NCBI GenBank assembly: GCA_013286165.1 | Contig: JABDGF010000005.1 | Location: 1 to 64,000, forward strand | Direction of reading: 5' to 3' | DNA from: Acidobacteriota bacterium | GTDB lineage: Bacteria; Acidobacteriota; Terriglobia; Acidiferrales; UBA7541 | Length of the DNA stretch: 64,000 nt | In this document: piece by piece, positions 1 through 10,208 of the stretch | How positions within the stretch are numbered: the stretch's first letter is position 1 | How the letters are laid out: each line of letters begins with the position of its first letter | Translations under genes and position numbers: made by a program | The notes under the pieces: generated by a model | What the model was told of the DNA's origin: nothing | The model's input: the letters and a program-made list of their open reading frames with translations, nothing else | Databases searched by the model: none

Positions 1-1
1 A

Positions 2-1819
2 CTCGCGCTGAGCGCGTGCTCGCGGAACAGCGGCGGAAAACTTTGGTGCGGCACATGCCACGACCCTCACAACAAGCCGGCTGAACCGGTTTCGTACTAT
101 CGCGCGAAATGTTTGGCATGCCACGCGACGAGTTTTCCGGCGGCTCCGCATCCCGCCGCGCAAACGAGCGACTGCTTGAGCTGCCACATGCCGCGGCGCG
201 ATGCGAAAGATGGTGGACACACGGCGTTCACCGACCACCGCATTCAGCGGAAGCCGCAAGAAATGCCGAGCGCGCCTTCGGATTCTGGGATCGTGGCGTG
301 GCGTGAGCCGGCGGCGGAGTTTCAAACGCGAAATTTGGGCATCGCTTCGATTGACGCCGGAATGCAACGCCACTCGGGCGCGCTGATTTTGCAGGGCTAC
401 CGGATGCTCACAGCGGTACAGGAACAATTTTCCGGCGATAGCGATTTTTTCAAGTGGATCGGGCAGGCGCTCTTGATCGGCAAGCAAGACGCGGAAGCGC
501 AAGTCGCGCTCGAGCGTGCCGCGCAACTCGATCCAAATTCGGCGGTTACACAGGGCGACGCTGCGTCTCCGTATTTGCAGGACGGCGATGACGCCGGAGC
601 CATCGGGCATCTTGAGCGCGCGCTGAAAATCGATCCGCTCGATCTGCCGGCGGCGAGCAAGCTGGCTGCGCTCTACAAGAAAGATGGGCACGATGCCGAG
701 GCGGACGAGCTTTCCGAACGCGTGCGCGCTGCGATGAATGCGGCGGGAAAACCAACTGCGTTAGGAGCGGGCGCATCGAGTGCATCCAACGCGGGGCCGC
801 TTGCCGAGAGCGTCTATAAAAATATTCAGGTGTTGAAGGGCGTGCGCGCCGATCAGGTGGTGCCGTCGATGGAATTTACTTCGTCGTCGCTCGGTGTGCA
901 GTGCAGCTACTGCCACGTGGAAGGGCATTTCGAGAAAGACGACAAGAAGCCGAAGCAAACGGCGCGCGCGATGATGCGGATGGTCTTCGGGCTGAACGAG
1001 AAGAGCTTCAACGGAACGCGCGGTGTGACGTGCTATTCGTGCCACCGCGGAAGTGTCGATCCAGCGGGAACGCTCGATCTGAGCGCGAGTGGCCGCGCGG
1101 CGAGTGGCAAGGGCAGTGCGAACGTATCGACGATCCTGCCTTCCGCACGACAGATTCTGGACGCAGCGGTCGCTGCGAGCGGCGGGCAGGACGCGCTCGA
1201 CCGCGTTACGACTCGCATTGCGCGCGGACATGAAATGTCGAACGGGCAAACGTTGCCGATCGAGATCTACACCGACGCGAGCGGAAAAATTGCTGTGGTA
1301 CGACAGGTCGCTGGCGGCGCCACGGCGACGACGGTGTTTGACGGGAGCGAAGATTGGACGACTGCGCCGGGACGTCCCGCGCGGATCATGCATGAAGCAG
1401 ATGCGGCGACAGCGCGGCTCGACGCCGATCTAAGGTTTCCGGCCGACCTGCTGGATGAATTTCCGGAGGCGACCGCCGAATATTTTGAAGAGCTGGATGG
1501 GCGGCCGGTGTATGTAGTGAGCGCGAAGGGCAGCGCACCGCTCGAATTGAAGCTCTACTTCGATCGAGACACGCACACTTTGGTGCGCGAACTCCGGTAC
1601 GCAGAGTCTCCGCTTGGGCGCAACCCGACGCAAATCGATTACGCGGATTATCGGAACGTGAGTGGCGTCGAAGTTCCGTTTCGCGTCACGGTCACGAAGC
1701 CTGGTGGGACGTCAGTGATCGAATTCGACGATGTGCAGGCCAATGTGCCGATCGATCCATCGGTGTTCGCGCGCCCAGCTTCCCTTGGCGCGGCCGCTGC
1801 GACGGCGCCGAAACCGTGA
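2..1819 (+). CDS. Multihaem cytochrome c / TPR-repeat protein, 5'-truncated by window edge
   Basis: Frame 2 is open from the window edge. CXXCH motifs seen: CGTCH and CLACH (upstream of the listed ORF start), CLSCH, CSYCH, CYSCH. A TPR-like segment lies in the middle (ALKIDPLDLPAASKLAALYKKDG). Confidence 0.85.
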   Translation, partial: LALSACSRNSGGKLWCGTCHDPHNKPAEPVSYYRAKCLACHATSFPAAPHPAAQTSDCLSCHMPRRDAKDGGHTAFTDHRIQRKPQEMPSAPSDSGIVAWREPAAEFQTRNLGIASIDAGMQRHSGALILQGYRMLTAVQEQFSGDSDFFKWIGQALLIGKQDAEAQVALERAAQLDPNSAVTQGDAASPYLQDGDDAGAIGHLERALKIDPLDLPAASKLAALYKKDGHDAEADELSERVRAAMNAAGKPTALGAGASSASNAGPLAESVYKNIQVLKGVRADQVVPSMEFTSSSLGVQCSYCHVEGHFEKDDKKPKQTARAMMRMVFGLNEKSFNGTRGVTCYSCHRGSVDPAGTLDLSASGRAASGKGSANVSTILPSARQILDAAVAASGGQDALDRVTTRIARGHEMSNGQTLPIEIYTDASGKIAVVRQVAGGATATTVFDGSEDWTTAPGRPARIMHEADAATARLDADLRFPADLLDEFPEATAEYFEELDGRPVYVVSAKGSAPLELKLYFDRDTHTLVRELRYAESPLGRNPTQIDYADYRNVSGVEVPFRVTVTKPGGTSVIEFDDVQANVPIDPSVFARPASLGAAAATAPKP

Positions 1820-1991
1820 CGCCGCGCACATCGCTCGAAATCTTCGCCTTTTAGCACGCTTGACAATGTGATTTCCAGGCGCGTATATACGGTGGGTAAA
1901 CGATTACTCAGTTTTGGGCATCGAGATGCCCGTGGAGCGGGTTCAGTTCCAGCCTACGCCGCCGACCTCAGCGACTTCCGGAGACCAGCCA

Positions 1992-3848
1992 ATGAAGAAA
2001 ACCTCGAGACGTGAATTCATGACGCACGCGGCGGTAGGCGCTGGAGCGGTATGGGCGGCGAATTCGATGCCCGCATGGGGACGAGCGGCACAGGGCCAGG
2101 TGCAGGTGGCGATCACGCCGCAACTTTCCACGTTTGGCTATGCGCAGGTGCAGCTGCTCGACAGTCCCTTCCGCCGCCAATTCGACCAGAACCATGACCT
2201 CTATCTCCATTTGAACGAAGACGCGATGCTCAAACCCTTCCGCAAGCGCGAAGGCTTGCCCGCCGACGGCCCGGACATGGGCGGCTGGTACGACGACGCG
2301 GACGATTTTAGCGCGATGGACAATTTTCACGCGTTCATCCCCGGCCACAGTTTTGGACAGTATCTTTCGGGCCTCGCGCGCGCCTACGCGATCACGGGCG
2401 ACAAGGCGACGCAGGAGAAAATCGACCGGCTGGTGCGCGGCTACGGCGCGACGGTGGATCCGGCGGGGAAGTTTTACGTGGACTACCGGCTGCCGGCTTA
2501 CACGTTCGATAAAACGTGCTGCGGCTTGATCGACGCGCACGAGTTCGCGGGGAATAAGGATGCACTCGATGTGCTGAAGCGCAGCACGGACGCTGTGTTG
2601 CCGCACCTGCCCGAAAAAGCGCTGAGCCGCCCGGAACAACGCGCGCGGCCGCACAAAGACATCGCATACACATTCGACGAGACGTACACGCTGCCTGAGA
2701 ATTTTTTCCTCGCGTACCGGCGAAGCGGCGACCCGCGCTACAAGGACCTCGCGGTGCGGTTCATCGAGAAGGAGTACTTCGATCCGCTGGCGGAAAATCA
2801 GAATGTGCTGCCGGGCGAACACGCTTACAGCCACGTGAACGCGCTCAGCTCGGCGATGCAGTCGTATCTGGTGCTCGGCGACGAGAAATATCTGCGTGCC
2901 GCGACCAACGGATTCCGCATGATCCAGGAGCAGAGTTTTGTGACGGGCGGCTGGGGACCGAACGAAGCGTTCGTGGTGCCCGGCAGCGACGAGCTGAACC
3001 AAAGCCTAGGGTTGACGCACGCGAGTTTCGAAACGCCGTGCGGCGCGTACGGCCATTTCAAAATCACGCGCTACTTGCTGCGCCAGACGGCCGATTCGCG
3101 CTACGGCGACAGCATGGAACGCGTCCTCTATAACACGATCGGTGGTGCGTGGCCGATTCTGCCGGACGGCACGTCGTTCTACTACTCGGACTACAACAAC
3201 GCCGGCGTGAAAGTTCACTACAAGGATAAATGGCCGTGCTGCTCAGGCACGTTCCCACAGCTTGCGGCGGATTACGGCATCAGCTCGTATTTGCAGGGCA
3301 AAGACGGCGTGTACGTGAATTTGTTTTTGCCTTCGGTGCTGAGCTGGACGCAGAACGGAACGCCGGCGAAATTGACGCAAACGACGCAATATCCGCGCGC
3401 GAACACCACGCAGATGGTGCTGCAGCTCGCGAAGCCGGAGACGTTCACGACCTACGTCCGCATTCCGGGCTGGACGACGCCGAAGACCGTGGTGAGCGTG
3501 AACGGCTCGAAAATTTCGCAGGATGTGGTGCCCGGTAAATTCCTGGCGGTTCAGCGGACTTGGAAAGACGGCGACCGGATCGAGGTCGAATTTGACATGC
3601 CGATGGCGCTCGAGCCGATCGATACGAAAACTCCCGGCACCGTGGCGTTGCTCACCGGACCCACGGTGCTTTTCGCGGTGAATAATCCGCCGGACTCGAT
3701 CACGCGCAAGCAGCTGCTCGCTGCGGCACCGCTCTCGCAAACTTCGTCGGATTGGATCGTGAAGACGGACACGCGGCCGGTAACGATGCGGCCGTTCTCC
3801 GCGATCATGAACGAGGAATACCGGCTATACCTGCAGGTGAACGGATAA
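1992..3848 (+). CDS. Exported glycoside hydrolase, GH127/DUF1680-like (beta-L-arabinofuranosidase family)
   Basis: Tat-type N-terminus MKKTSRREFMTHAAVGAGAVWA; DUF1680-like core; KWPCCSGTFP CC motif. Start placed at the internal ATG 1992. Confidence 0.8.
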   Translation: MKKTSRREFMTHAAVGAGAVWAANSMPAWGRAAQGQVQVAITPQLSTFGYAQVQLLDSPFRRQFDQNHDLYLHLNEDAMLKPFRKREGLPADGPDMGGWYDDADDFSAMDNFHAFIPGHSFGQYLSGLARAYAITGDKATQEKIDRLVRGYGATVDPAGKFYVDYRLPAYTFDKTCCGLIDAHEFAGNKDALDVLKRSTDAVLPHLPEKALSRPEQRARPHKDIAYTFDETYTLPENFFLAYRRSGDPRYKDLAVRFIEKEYFDPLAENQNVLPGEHAYSHVNALSSAMQSYLVLGDEKYLRAATNGFRMIQEQSFVTGGWGPNEAFVVPGSDELNQSLGLTHASFETPCGAYGHFKITRYLLRQTADSRYGDSMERVLYNTIGGAWPILPDGTSFYYSDYNNAGVKVHYKDKWPCCSGTFPQLAADYGISSYLQGKDGVYVNLFLPSVLSWTQNGTPAKLTQTTQYPRANTTQMVLQLAKPETFTTYVRIPGWTTPKTVVSVNGSKISQDVVPGKFLAVQRTWKDGDRIEVEFDMPMALEPIDTKTPGTVALLTGPTVLFAVNNPPDSITRKQLLAAAPLSQTSSDWIVKTDTRPVTMRPFSAIMNEEYRLYLQVNG

Positions 3849-3902
3849 CTTCGCGTAGCGTTCCGCATTTCTAGATTTCGAGCCACGACGCTCGGAGGGA
3901 CC

Positions 3903-5987
3903 ATGGATGTCAAGAAGAGGATCTCGCGCAGGAATTTTGTGTCTTCGGCGATCGCGGCTGGCGCTGCGGCCGCCGTGCTCCCCGTGGGGACGCTGATCGC
4001 AGAAGTGGCGAATCCGTTCCGGTCGGGCTACCTGTTGCAGGACGCGCCCGGCCTCTTGCCGACGCCGTCTTGGAAAGACCAGGGCGTTGAGAATCTCACG
4101 CGGTCGCCGCACGCGAAGCTGAAGAACATTCCGGTGCGCGCGGTGACGATTCATGAAGGCTTCTGGTACAAGCGGCGCGAGATCAACATCAACAAGAGCA
4201 TTCCCAGCATGCACGACCTGCTCGAATCGAACGGCCGCATGGAGAATTTCCGCCGGCTGATCGGCAAGAGCACGGCGGCGCAGAGTGGGCCCGTTTATTC
4301 CGACTCCGACATTTATAAGTGGACCGAAGCGGTCGGGTTCACGCTGCAATCCGGTCCGTACCCGGAGCTTCGTGCGTCGGCGAACAAATTTATCGACGAC
4401 GTGGTGGCCACGCAGCTGCCGAACGGATACTTGAACACGTATTACGTGGGCGACAAAGCGTCGCAGATCATGCTGCCCGCGACGCAGACCACGGGGCACG
4501 AGCTTTACAACATGGGGCACTACCTGCAGGGCGCGATTGCGTACTACCGCGGCACGGGCGATCCGAAAATGCTCGAAGCCGGAATGAAGTTCGTGAACGA
4601 CTTCCTGCTGCCGAACTACGGACCGGCGCCGCTGAAGCCGATCGTTTCCGGGCACCCTGAAATCGAGATGGGATTGATCGAGCTGTACCGCATGACGGGC
4701 GACAAACGGCAACTCGACCTCGCTGGTTACATTCTGCGCGGGGATACACGCATCGAATTGCCGGCGCACCGCACAATTTATATGTTTAGCGGAACGCCGT
4801 TCACGGAACGCACGAAGCTGGAAGGACACGCGGTTCGCGCGATGTACGCGTGCTGCGGCGCCACCGACTACTACATGGAGACGGGCGACGAGACGTACCT
4901 GAAGACGCTCAACACTTTGTGGAACGATTTGACGGCGTCGAAGATGTACATCACCGGCGGAGTTGGCGCGCGGCAGGCGGGCGAAGCGTTTGGCGATGCG
5001 TACGAATTGCCCAACGCTCTTGCGTATGGCGAAAGCTGCGCGGCGATCGGCAACATGATGTGGAACTGGCGCATGCTCGCGGTCACCGGCGACGCGAAGT
5101 TCACCGACGTGATCGAGCGCGCGCTTTACAACGGCATCAATTCCGGCATGTCGCTCGATGGCACGCTGTATTGCTATCGCAATCCGCTGGCTTTCGATCC
5201 TGCCACGGGCGATACGATTCGCAACACTTGGTATGACACGACATGTTGTCCACCCAATCTCGAGCGCACGTTCGCTTCGCTGCCTGGATATTTCTACAGC
5301 ACGAGCGCGGACGGAATTTACGTGCACCTCTACGACAATTCGGATCTCGACTGGAAGCTCGAGAACGGGACGGGGCTTAAGATTTCGCAGAAGACGAATT
5401 ATCCGTGGGACGGAGGCGTGAACCTGACGGTGACGCCGGCGCAGACTTCGGAGTTCACCATCTATCTGCGCATCCCGGGCTGGAGCGAAAGCGCACAAAT
5501 AATGGTTAACGGAAAGAGTGTGAGCGGCGCGAAAGGCGGCGAATATCTGGCAGTGAAGCGTTCGTGGGCGGCGGGCGACACAATTCAGGTGAAGTTTGAA
5601 ATGACGCCGCAAGTGCTCGAAGCGAATCCGCATGTGGTGGAAGACGAGGGACGCGTCGCACTGCAGCGCGGGCCGCTCGTATATTGCCTGGAACAACTCG
5701 ACCAGCCAAACGGCACGACAATTGAAGACGTGTCGGTGAATATCGGGCACAAGGCTTCGGACGGATTCAAATCCGAGTTCAAGCCGGATTTGCTGGGCGG
5801 CGTGATGGTGTTGCAGCACGAGGGCGAGCTGATCCAATATCCGGACTCGCGCAACTCGCTCTACATGCAATACCAGCAGGATCGGCCGAAGAATAAGCCC
5901 GTCGAGCTGACTTTCATTCCTTACTACGCGTGGGCGAACCGGGACAAGTCGCCGATGCAGGTTTGGACGCAGCTGACGAAGGTTTGA
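3903..5987 (+). CDS. Exported glycoside hydrolase, GH127/DUF1680-like
   Basis: Tat-like N-terminus KKRISRRNFVSSAIAAGAAAAV; YGESCAAIGNMMWNWRM and TTCCPPNLERTFAS, consistent with the E-x-C / CC signature of GH127. Confidence 0.88.
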   Translation: MDVKKRISRRNFVSSAIAAGAAAAVLPVGTLIAEVANPFRSGYLLQDAPGLLPTPSWKDQGVENLTRSPHAKLKNIPVRAVTIHEGFWYKRREININKSIPSMHDLLESNGRMENFRRLIGKSTAAQSGPVYSDSDIYKWTEAVGFTLQSGPYPELRASANKFIDDVVATQLPNGYLNTYYVGDKASQIMLPATQTTGHELYNMGHYLQGAIAYYRGTGDPKMLEAGMKFVNDFLLPNYGPAPLKPIVSGHPEIEMGLIELYRMTGDKRQLDLAGYILRGDTRIELPAHRTIYMFSGTPFTERTKLEGHAVRAMYACCGATDYYMETGDETYLKTLNTLWNDLTASKMYITGGVGARQAGEAFGDAYELPNALAYGESCAAIGNMMWNWRMLAVTGDAKFTDVIERALYNGINSGMSLDGTLYCYRNPLAFDPATGDTIRNTWYDTTCCPPNLERTFASLPGYFYSTSADGIYVHLYDNSDLDWKLENGTGLKISQKTNYPWDGGVNLTVTPAQTSEFTIYLRIPGWSESAQIMVNGKSVSGAKGGEYLAVKRSWAAGDTIQVKFEMTPQVLEANPHVVEDEGRVALQRGPLVYCLEQLDQPNGTTIEDVSVNIGHKASDGFKSEFKPDLLGGVMVLQHEGELIQYPDSRNSLYMQYQQDRPKNKPVELTFIPYYAWANRDKSPMQVWTQLTKV

Positions 5988-6076
5988 TCGGCGTCGCGGC
6001 GGCAACACCCTGAAACTCGGGTAGAATCGTCTAAGGAAGTTTAGATAATCCGTTTCGATCGCGATCGGACCACTGC

Positions 6077-7834
6077 GTGAAGATTTCACGGCGTCTATTT
6101 CTCGCATCTCTCTCTGTAGGAATTCCAACTCTCGTAGCGAACGGCCAAGGCACGGCTTCGCGCAATGTGAAGGCGCAGCCGCGGATGAAGTCGTCCGGCA
6201 AGCCGTGGGACGCGACGTTTGTGGACGTGGCGCGCCAGGCGGGACTGACCGCGTCGGTAATTTGCGGCGATCCGGGGCAGGCGGACTACATCCTGGAAGT
6301 GATCGGCTGCGGCTGCGCGTTTTTCGACTACGACAACGACGGCTGGCTCGACATTCTCGTGCTGAGCGGCTCGCGGCTGCACGGCGACACGCGAGACGCG
6401 ACGAACCGGCTCTACAAAAATAATCGCGACGGCACATTCACCGACGTGACGGAGCGCGCAGGATTGAAGCGCAGCGGCTGGGCTTCGTCGGTAAGCGTCG
6501 GCGACTACAACAACGACGGCTTCGAAGACCTCTTCATCACCTACTTCGGCGAGAACGTCCTTTACAGGAACAATGGTGACGGCACGTTCAGCGACGTGAC
6601 GCAGGCCGCGGGCCTGAAGGGCGACCCGAAGCGATGGGGCGCCGGCTCCTCGTTCATCGATTACAACCGCGACGGCCATCTCGATCTTTTCGTTTCGAAT
6701 TACGTTCAATTCGATTTCGAGCACATTCCCAAGCCGGGCTTTAATGTGAATTGCAATTGGAAGGGCCTGCCGGTGAATTGTGGACCGCGCGGACTCCCTC
6801 CGGGATATCACTCGCTCTACCGTAACAATGGCGACGGGACTTTCACAGACGTAAGCCAGCAGGCTGGAATTTCTGGATCGCGCGGAAGCTACGGGATGAC
6901 GGTAGTGTCTGCCGATTTCGATGAAGACGGCTGGCCAGACATTTATGTCGCGTGCGATTCGACGCCCAGTCTGCTTTTCATGAACAACCATGACGGCACG
7001 TTTCGCGAAGAAGGTGTGGCGCGAGGCGTCGCGTTGAATGAAGACGGCATGGAACAGGCCGGGATGGGCATCGGCATCGGCGATTACAACTTCGATGGGC
7101 ATCTCGACATTTTCAAAACCCATTTCGCGGACGACACGAACGTACTGTACCGGAATGACGGCAAAGCGAATTTCGACGACGTGACGAACGCTGCGCATCT
7201 CGGAACCGAGACGCATTACATCTGCTGGGGCACGGGGATCGTCGATCTCGACAATGACGGGAATCCGGACATTTTTGTGGTGGCAGGCAGTACGTACCCG
7301 GGAATCGAGCGGAAGCTGCCGCAGTATCCGGATAAATGTCCGCGAATGCTTTTCCGGAATTTGGGCAACGGAACATTTGAGGAATTGACGACCGAAGCGG
7401 GACCGGAACTTGCGGCATTACATTCGAGCCGCGGCTGCGCATTTGGAGATTTCGACAACGACGGCGATCTAGACATTTTGATCGTGAATCTCAACGAGCC
7501 GCCGACGCTGCTGCGGAATGATCTGGCTGGAGCGCACCACTGGATCAAGGTGAAGCTTGTGGGCACGACGTCGAACCGGAGCGCGATTGGCGCGCGGGTG
7601 CTGGTGCGCTACGGGAAGAAGTTGCAAGCGCAGGCGGTGATGAGCCAGGCGAGTTTTTACTCGTCGAACGATCCGCGGCTGCATTTTGGATTGGGCGACG
7701 AGCGCGTGGTGGATATCGATGTGGTGTGGCCCAGCGGCAAATCGGAAAAATTTGCGCGCGTATCGGCCGATCAGCTGGTTGTGATTAAAGAAGGCAGCGG
7801 GATCGTGCCGGGCGCGCATCTCGCGAAGAAGTAA
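6077..7834 (+). CDS. FG-GAP/VCBS repeat, ASPIC/UnbV-type CRTAC1-like protein
   Basis: Multiple DYDNDGWLDI / DYNNDGFEDLF / DFDNDGDLDI repeats with LYRNNGDGTF; C-terminal SNRSAIGARV and VDIDVVWPSG, typical of ASPIC/UnbV. Confidence 0.9.
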   Translation: MKISRRLFLASLSVGIPTLVANGQGTASRNVKAQPRMKSSGKPWDATFVDVARQAGLTASVICGDPGQADYILEVIGCGCAFFDYDNDGWLDILVLSGSRLHGDTRDATNRLYKNNRDGTFTDVTERAGLKRSGWASSVSVGDYNNDGFEDLFITYFGENVLYRNNGDGTFSDVTQAAGLKGDPKRWGAGSSFIDYNRDGHLDLFVSNYVQFDFEHIPKPGFNVNCNWKGLPVNCGPRGLPPGYHSLYRNNGDGTFTDVSQQAGISGSRGSYGMTVVSADFDEDGWPDIYVACDSTPSLLFMNNHDGTFREEGVARGVALNEDGMEQAGMGIGIGDYNFDGHLDIFKTHFADDTNVLYRNDGKANFDDVTNAAHLGTETHYICWGTGIVDLDNDGNPDIFVVAGSTYPGIERKLPQYPDKCPRMLFRNLGNGTFEELTTEAGPELAALHSSRGCAFGDFDNDGDLDILIVNLNEPPTLLRNDLAGAHHWIKVKLVGTTSNRSAIGARVLVRYGKKLQAQAVMSQASFYSSNDPRLHFGLGDERVVDIDVVWPSGKSEKFARVSADQLVVIKEGSGIVPGAHLAKK

Positions 7835-7893
7835 CGCGCGAAATTTTTAGAACCTCGTTCGAGCGCCATTGACCAAATATAGCCGCCGTGTGA

Positions 7894-8874
7894 TTGTTGG
7901 CGCGACTTTCCGAGAATTTCCCTGTGCAGATCGCTGAACTCATCCTTCCCGTGTTTGCCGTGATTGTGTCTGGCTGGATCGCCGGCTACTCCGGCTACCT
8001 TTCTCGCTCGACCGCCGACGCGCTGATCCACTTCGCCTACAACATCGCGATGCCCGCGCTCTTGATCGTAACGATCGCCCAGGAGCCGGGTCGTTCACTC
8101 ATTAACTGGCGTTTTCTGGCGGCGTTTGGCGGCGGGTCGCTGCTGTGTTTCTTCGCCGTGTTTGGAGTGATGAGTATCGGCGCTTCACGAAGCGTCGCGA
8201 GCCGGACGATGTACGGCATGGCTGCATCGATGACCAACACGGGCTTCGTCGCTTTGCCGATCCTGCAAGCAATTTACGGCGAGCGCGCCGTGCTTCCGGC
8301 AGCGATCGCGACGGTGTTTGTGGCGGTTGTGATGTTTCCGTTGGCGGTGATCCTGCTCGAGGTTCGGCCGAGAGACGGGCAAGGCTCACGCGCCGTTCCG
8401 ATGCTGACGGTGAAGCACGTGGTGTTGAATCCGCTCGTGATTTCCACGGTGGTCGGAATGCTGCTCTCTGTCCTCGGACTCCGGATGCCTGCTCCGTTTA
8501 CCGCATACTTCGGGATTTTGGCGGGCGCGCTCACGCCGTGCGCGCTATTCGCGATCGGACTCGGGCTCTCGCTCGAGGGATTGCGCGCCAACGTGAAGCA
8601 GGCGTCGCTGCTTTCTGTAGTGAAGCTCGTCGTGATGCCGCTAATCGTTTGCGGACTGTGTGCGTTGCTGCGGCTCGAGCCGCTGTACACGATCGCGGCG
8701 GTGATTTGCGCGGCGGTGCCTACTGCAAAGACTGTTTACATTCTGGCTGGCGAATATCAGTGCGAGGAAATGATGGTCGCGTCCACGATCTCGATGACGA
8801 CGGTCGGTTCCCTTGCGTCGCTCGTGATCTGGATCTACGCGCTCGCGAAGCTGGCGGCGCGAATCGCTGTGTGA
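7894..8874 (+). CDS. AEC (auxin efflux carrier) family transporter
   Basis: About 10 hydrophobic segments; PVFAVIVSGWIAGYSG and a C-terminal PTAKTVYILAGEY motif. Start could be downstream (GTG near 7924). Confidence 0.8.
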   Translation: MLARLSENFPVQIAELILPVFAVIVSGWIAGYSGYLSRSTADALIHFAYNIAMPALLIVTIAQEPGRSLINWRFLAAFGGGSLLCFFAVFGVMSIGASRSVASRTMYGMAASMTNTGFVALPILQAIYGERAVLPAAIATVFVAVVMFPLAVILLEVRPRDGQGSRAVPMLTVKHVVLNPLVISTVVGMLLSVLGLRMPAPFTAYFGILAGALTPCALFAIGLGLSLEGLRANVKQASLLSVVKLVVMPLIVCGLCALLRLEPLYTIAAVICAAVPTAKTVYILAGEYQCEEMMVASTISMTTVGSLASLVIWIYALAKLAARIAV

Positions 8875-8907
8875 CGAGGGATACGAAGACCTACGAAACC
8901 AGAAAGG

Positions 8908-8982
8908 TGGCTCCCCGGGCTAGATTCGAACTAGCAACCCTTCGGTTAACAGCCGAATGCTCCACCATTGAGCTACCGGGGA
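8908..8982 (-). tRNA. tRNA-Asn (GTT), including encoded CCA
   Basis: Minus strand TCCCCGGTAGCTCAATGGTGGAGCATTCGGCTGTTAACCGAAGGGTTGCTAGTTCGAATCTAGCCCGGGGAGCCA folds as a cloverleaf: acceptor TCCCCGG/CCGGGGA, anticodon loop CTGTTAA, TTCGAAT T-loop. Confidence 0.97.
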
Positions 8983-9086
8983 CCAGCAGGCGAGACACCT
9001 AATTTACAACAAACTGAGCGGGGATGCTACTGGCGCTGGTCGAACTTCGTGACGAATTGACGGCGTTCGGCGACCCTCTGCGACGC

Positions 9087-9470
9087 TTAGTGATGCTCGA
9101 TTGCGCGGCCGGCGAGCACGCCGAGCCAGACGCAGATGAATCCGGCGACGACACTGCCGACTACGTTGAGCAGCGCGATCAGGTGGTCGCCGCTTTCGAA
9201 GCTGCGGAACGTGTCGTACTCAAATGCAGAAAACGTGGTGTAGCCGCCGATGAATCCAATGGGGATCAGGTAGCGCCAGTTGGGGCTCAGGTCGGTGCGC
9301 GCAACCAGAATCGTAACGATCATGCCGATGAGGAACGAGCCGGTGGTGTTCACGGCGAAGGTGCCCCACGGAACGCGCGTGCCGAATTTGCTGGTGAGCA
9401 GCGTGCCGACCCAGAAGCGCATCACCGAACCGACAAACCCGCCCACGCCGACGATCAAATATTTCAGCAT
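9087..9470 (-). CDS. crcB: Fluoride ion channel CrcB/Fluc
   Basis: GGFVGSVMRFW, GTFAVNTTGSFLIG and GFIGGYTTFSAFEYDT are characteristic CrcB motifs; 127 aa. Confidence 0.95.
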   Translation of the reverse strand: MLKYLIVGVGGFVGSVMRFWVGTLLTSKFGTRVPWGTFAVNTTGSFLIGMIVTILVARTDLSPNWRYLIPIGFIGGYTTFSAFEYDTFRSFESGDHLIALLNVVGSVVAGFICVWLGVLAGRAIEHH

Positions 9471-9593
9471 CCACGCTCCAGCTTTAATGCCGATGCACGG
9501 AAGATGATACGTCGCGGCAAGTCGAAGTCAATCGTTGAAGCGGATGTGCAGCGAGCGAGCGGTAAGCGCGAAGCGGAATCGAGCGCGCTAAAA

Positions 9594-9890
9594 CTATTGG
9601 AGCTTTTGCGTGGATGCGTCGTGGCAAATGAGATTTTCGAAGATCGCAAGTACGTGTTGGCGGTAGCGAACGACGCGCTCGAGCACGGGCCGCAGCTCGG
9701 GCTGGCGGATCGTCTCTTTATCCCACTTTGCGAGGACGCCGGCCGGAACCTGAATGTCTCTCCGGAGTTCTTCGGCGGAGTGCCCGCGAAGGAAGAGGCC
9801 GTAGAAAAAAGCGGCTTCGCGCTGCGGGAAATCAAACTCCTGCAGGAGTTCCTCGCCGGGCTGTGCAATCGGGTTGGCGGTGGTTGCCAT
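9594..9890 (-). CDS. Conserved hypothetical small protein
   Basis: 98 aa ORF with plausible composition (FDFPQREAAFFYGLFLRGHSAEELRRDIQVPAGVLAKWDKE), HTH-like spacing; no firm family. Confidence 0.5.
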   Translation of the reverse strand: MATTANPIAQPGEELLQEFDFPQREAAFFYGLFLRGHSAEELRRDIQVPAGVLAKWDKETIRQPELRPVLERVVRYRQHVLAIFENLICHDASTQKLQ

Positions 9891-9994
9891 GTCAGAAATC
9901 GCAGTTTACAGATTTTCGCGTTCGCGTCAAGACTGAGTGGAGCGAAAAAGGAAATTCTCTGATCGTTTGCAGAACGAGCATTCGATGTTGGAAG

Positions 9995-10010
9995 TGGCAC
10001 GAAAGTTGCT
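9995..10010 (+). promoter_or_regulatory. Candidate sigma54 (-24/-12) promoter
   Basis: TGGCACGAAAGTTGCT matches consensus TGGCACG-N4-TTGCW exactly. Confidence 0.5.
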
Positions 10011-10208
10011 AAACAGGCCGTAAAACGGGCCTGAAAGCGCCGCTCGGATTTTCCGCTAACTCGTCTGCTTTCAACTTCTCAGCGGCAGCGAAGAATACAC
10101 GCCTCGTCGGCGGGAAAAATTCCGGACGAACCTGGGCAATGGTAGCAACGGTTCGCCGAGGATGGCTGATCGGTATTCGCGCAGAAATCTTTAATACATC
10201 TGGGGACG

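Noticed and set aside
3825-6437. 870-aa ORF on the minus strand
   Set aside because: Antisense to the second GH127-like gene and the start of the CRTAC1-like gene, both with strong family signatures. Arg/His/Val-rich composition is typical of a GC-rich shadow ORF.
8145-9002. 285-aa + strand ORF running through the tRNA
   Set aside because: Out of frame with the AEC transporter and crosses tRNA-Asn.
8900-9020. tRNA-Asn as an integration site for a mobile element
   Set aside because: No integrase, direct repeat of the tRNA 3' end, or accessory cargo seen on either side.
9471-9593. Possible fluoride (crcB) riboswitch upstream of crcB
   Set aside because: Looked on the minus strand for the conserved GGNGAUGG...CCGCC...GGCUGAUGACGCCUAC elements; none present.
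9024-9962. 312-aa + strand ORF
   Set aside because: Antisense to crcB and the small hypothetical gene; no recognisable domain.
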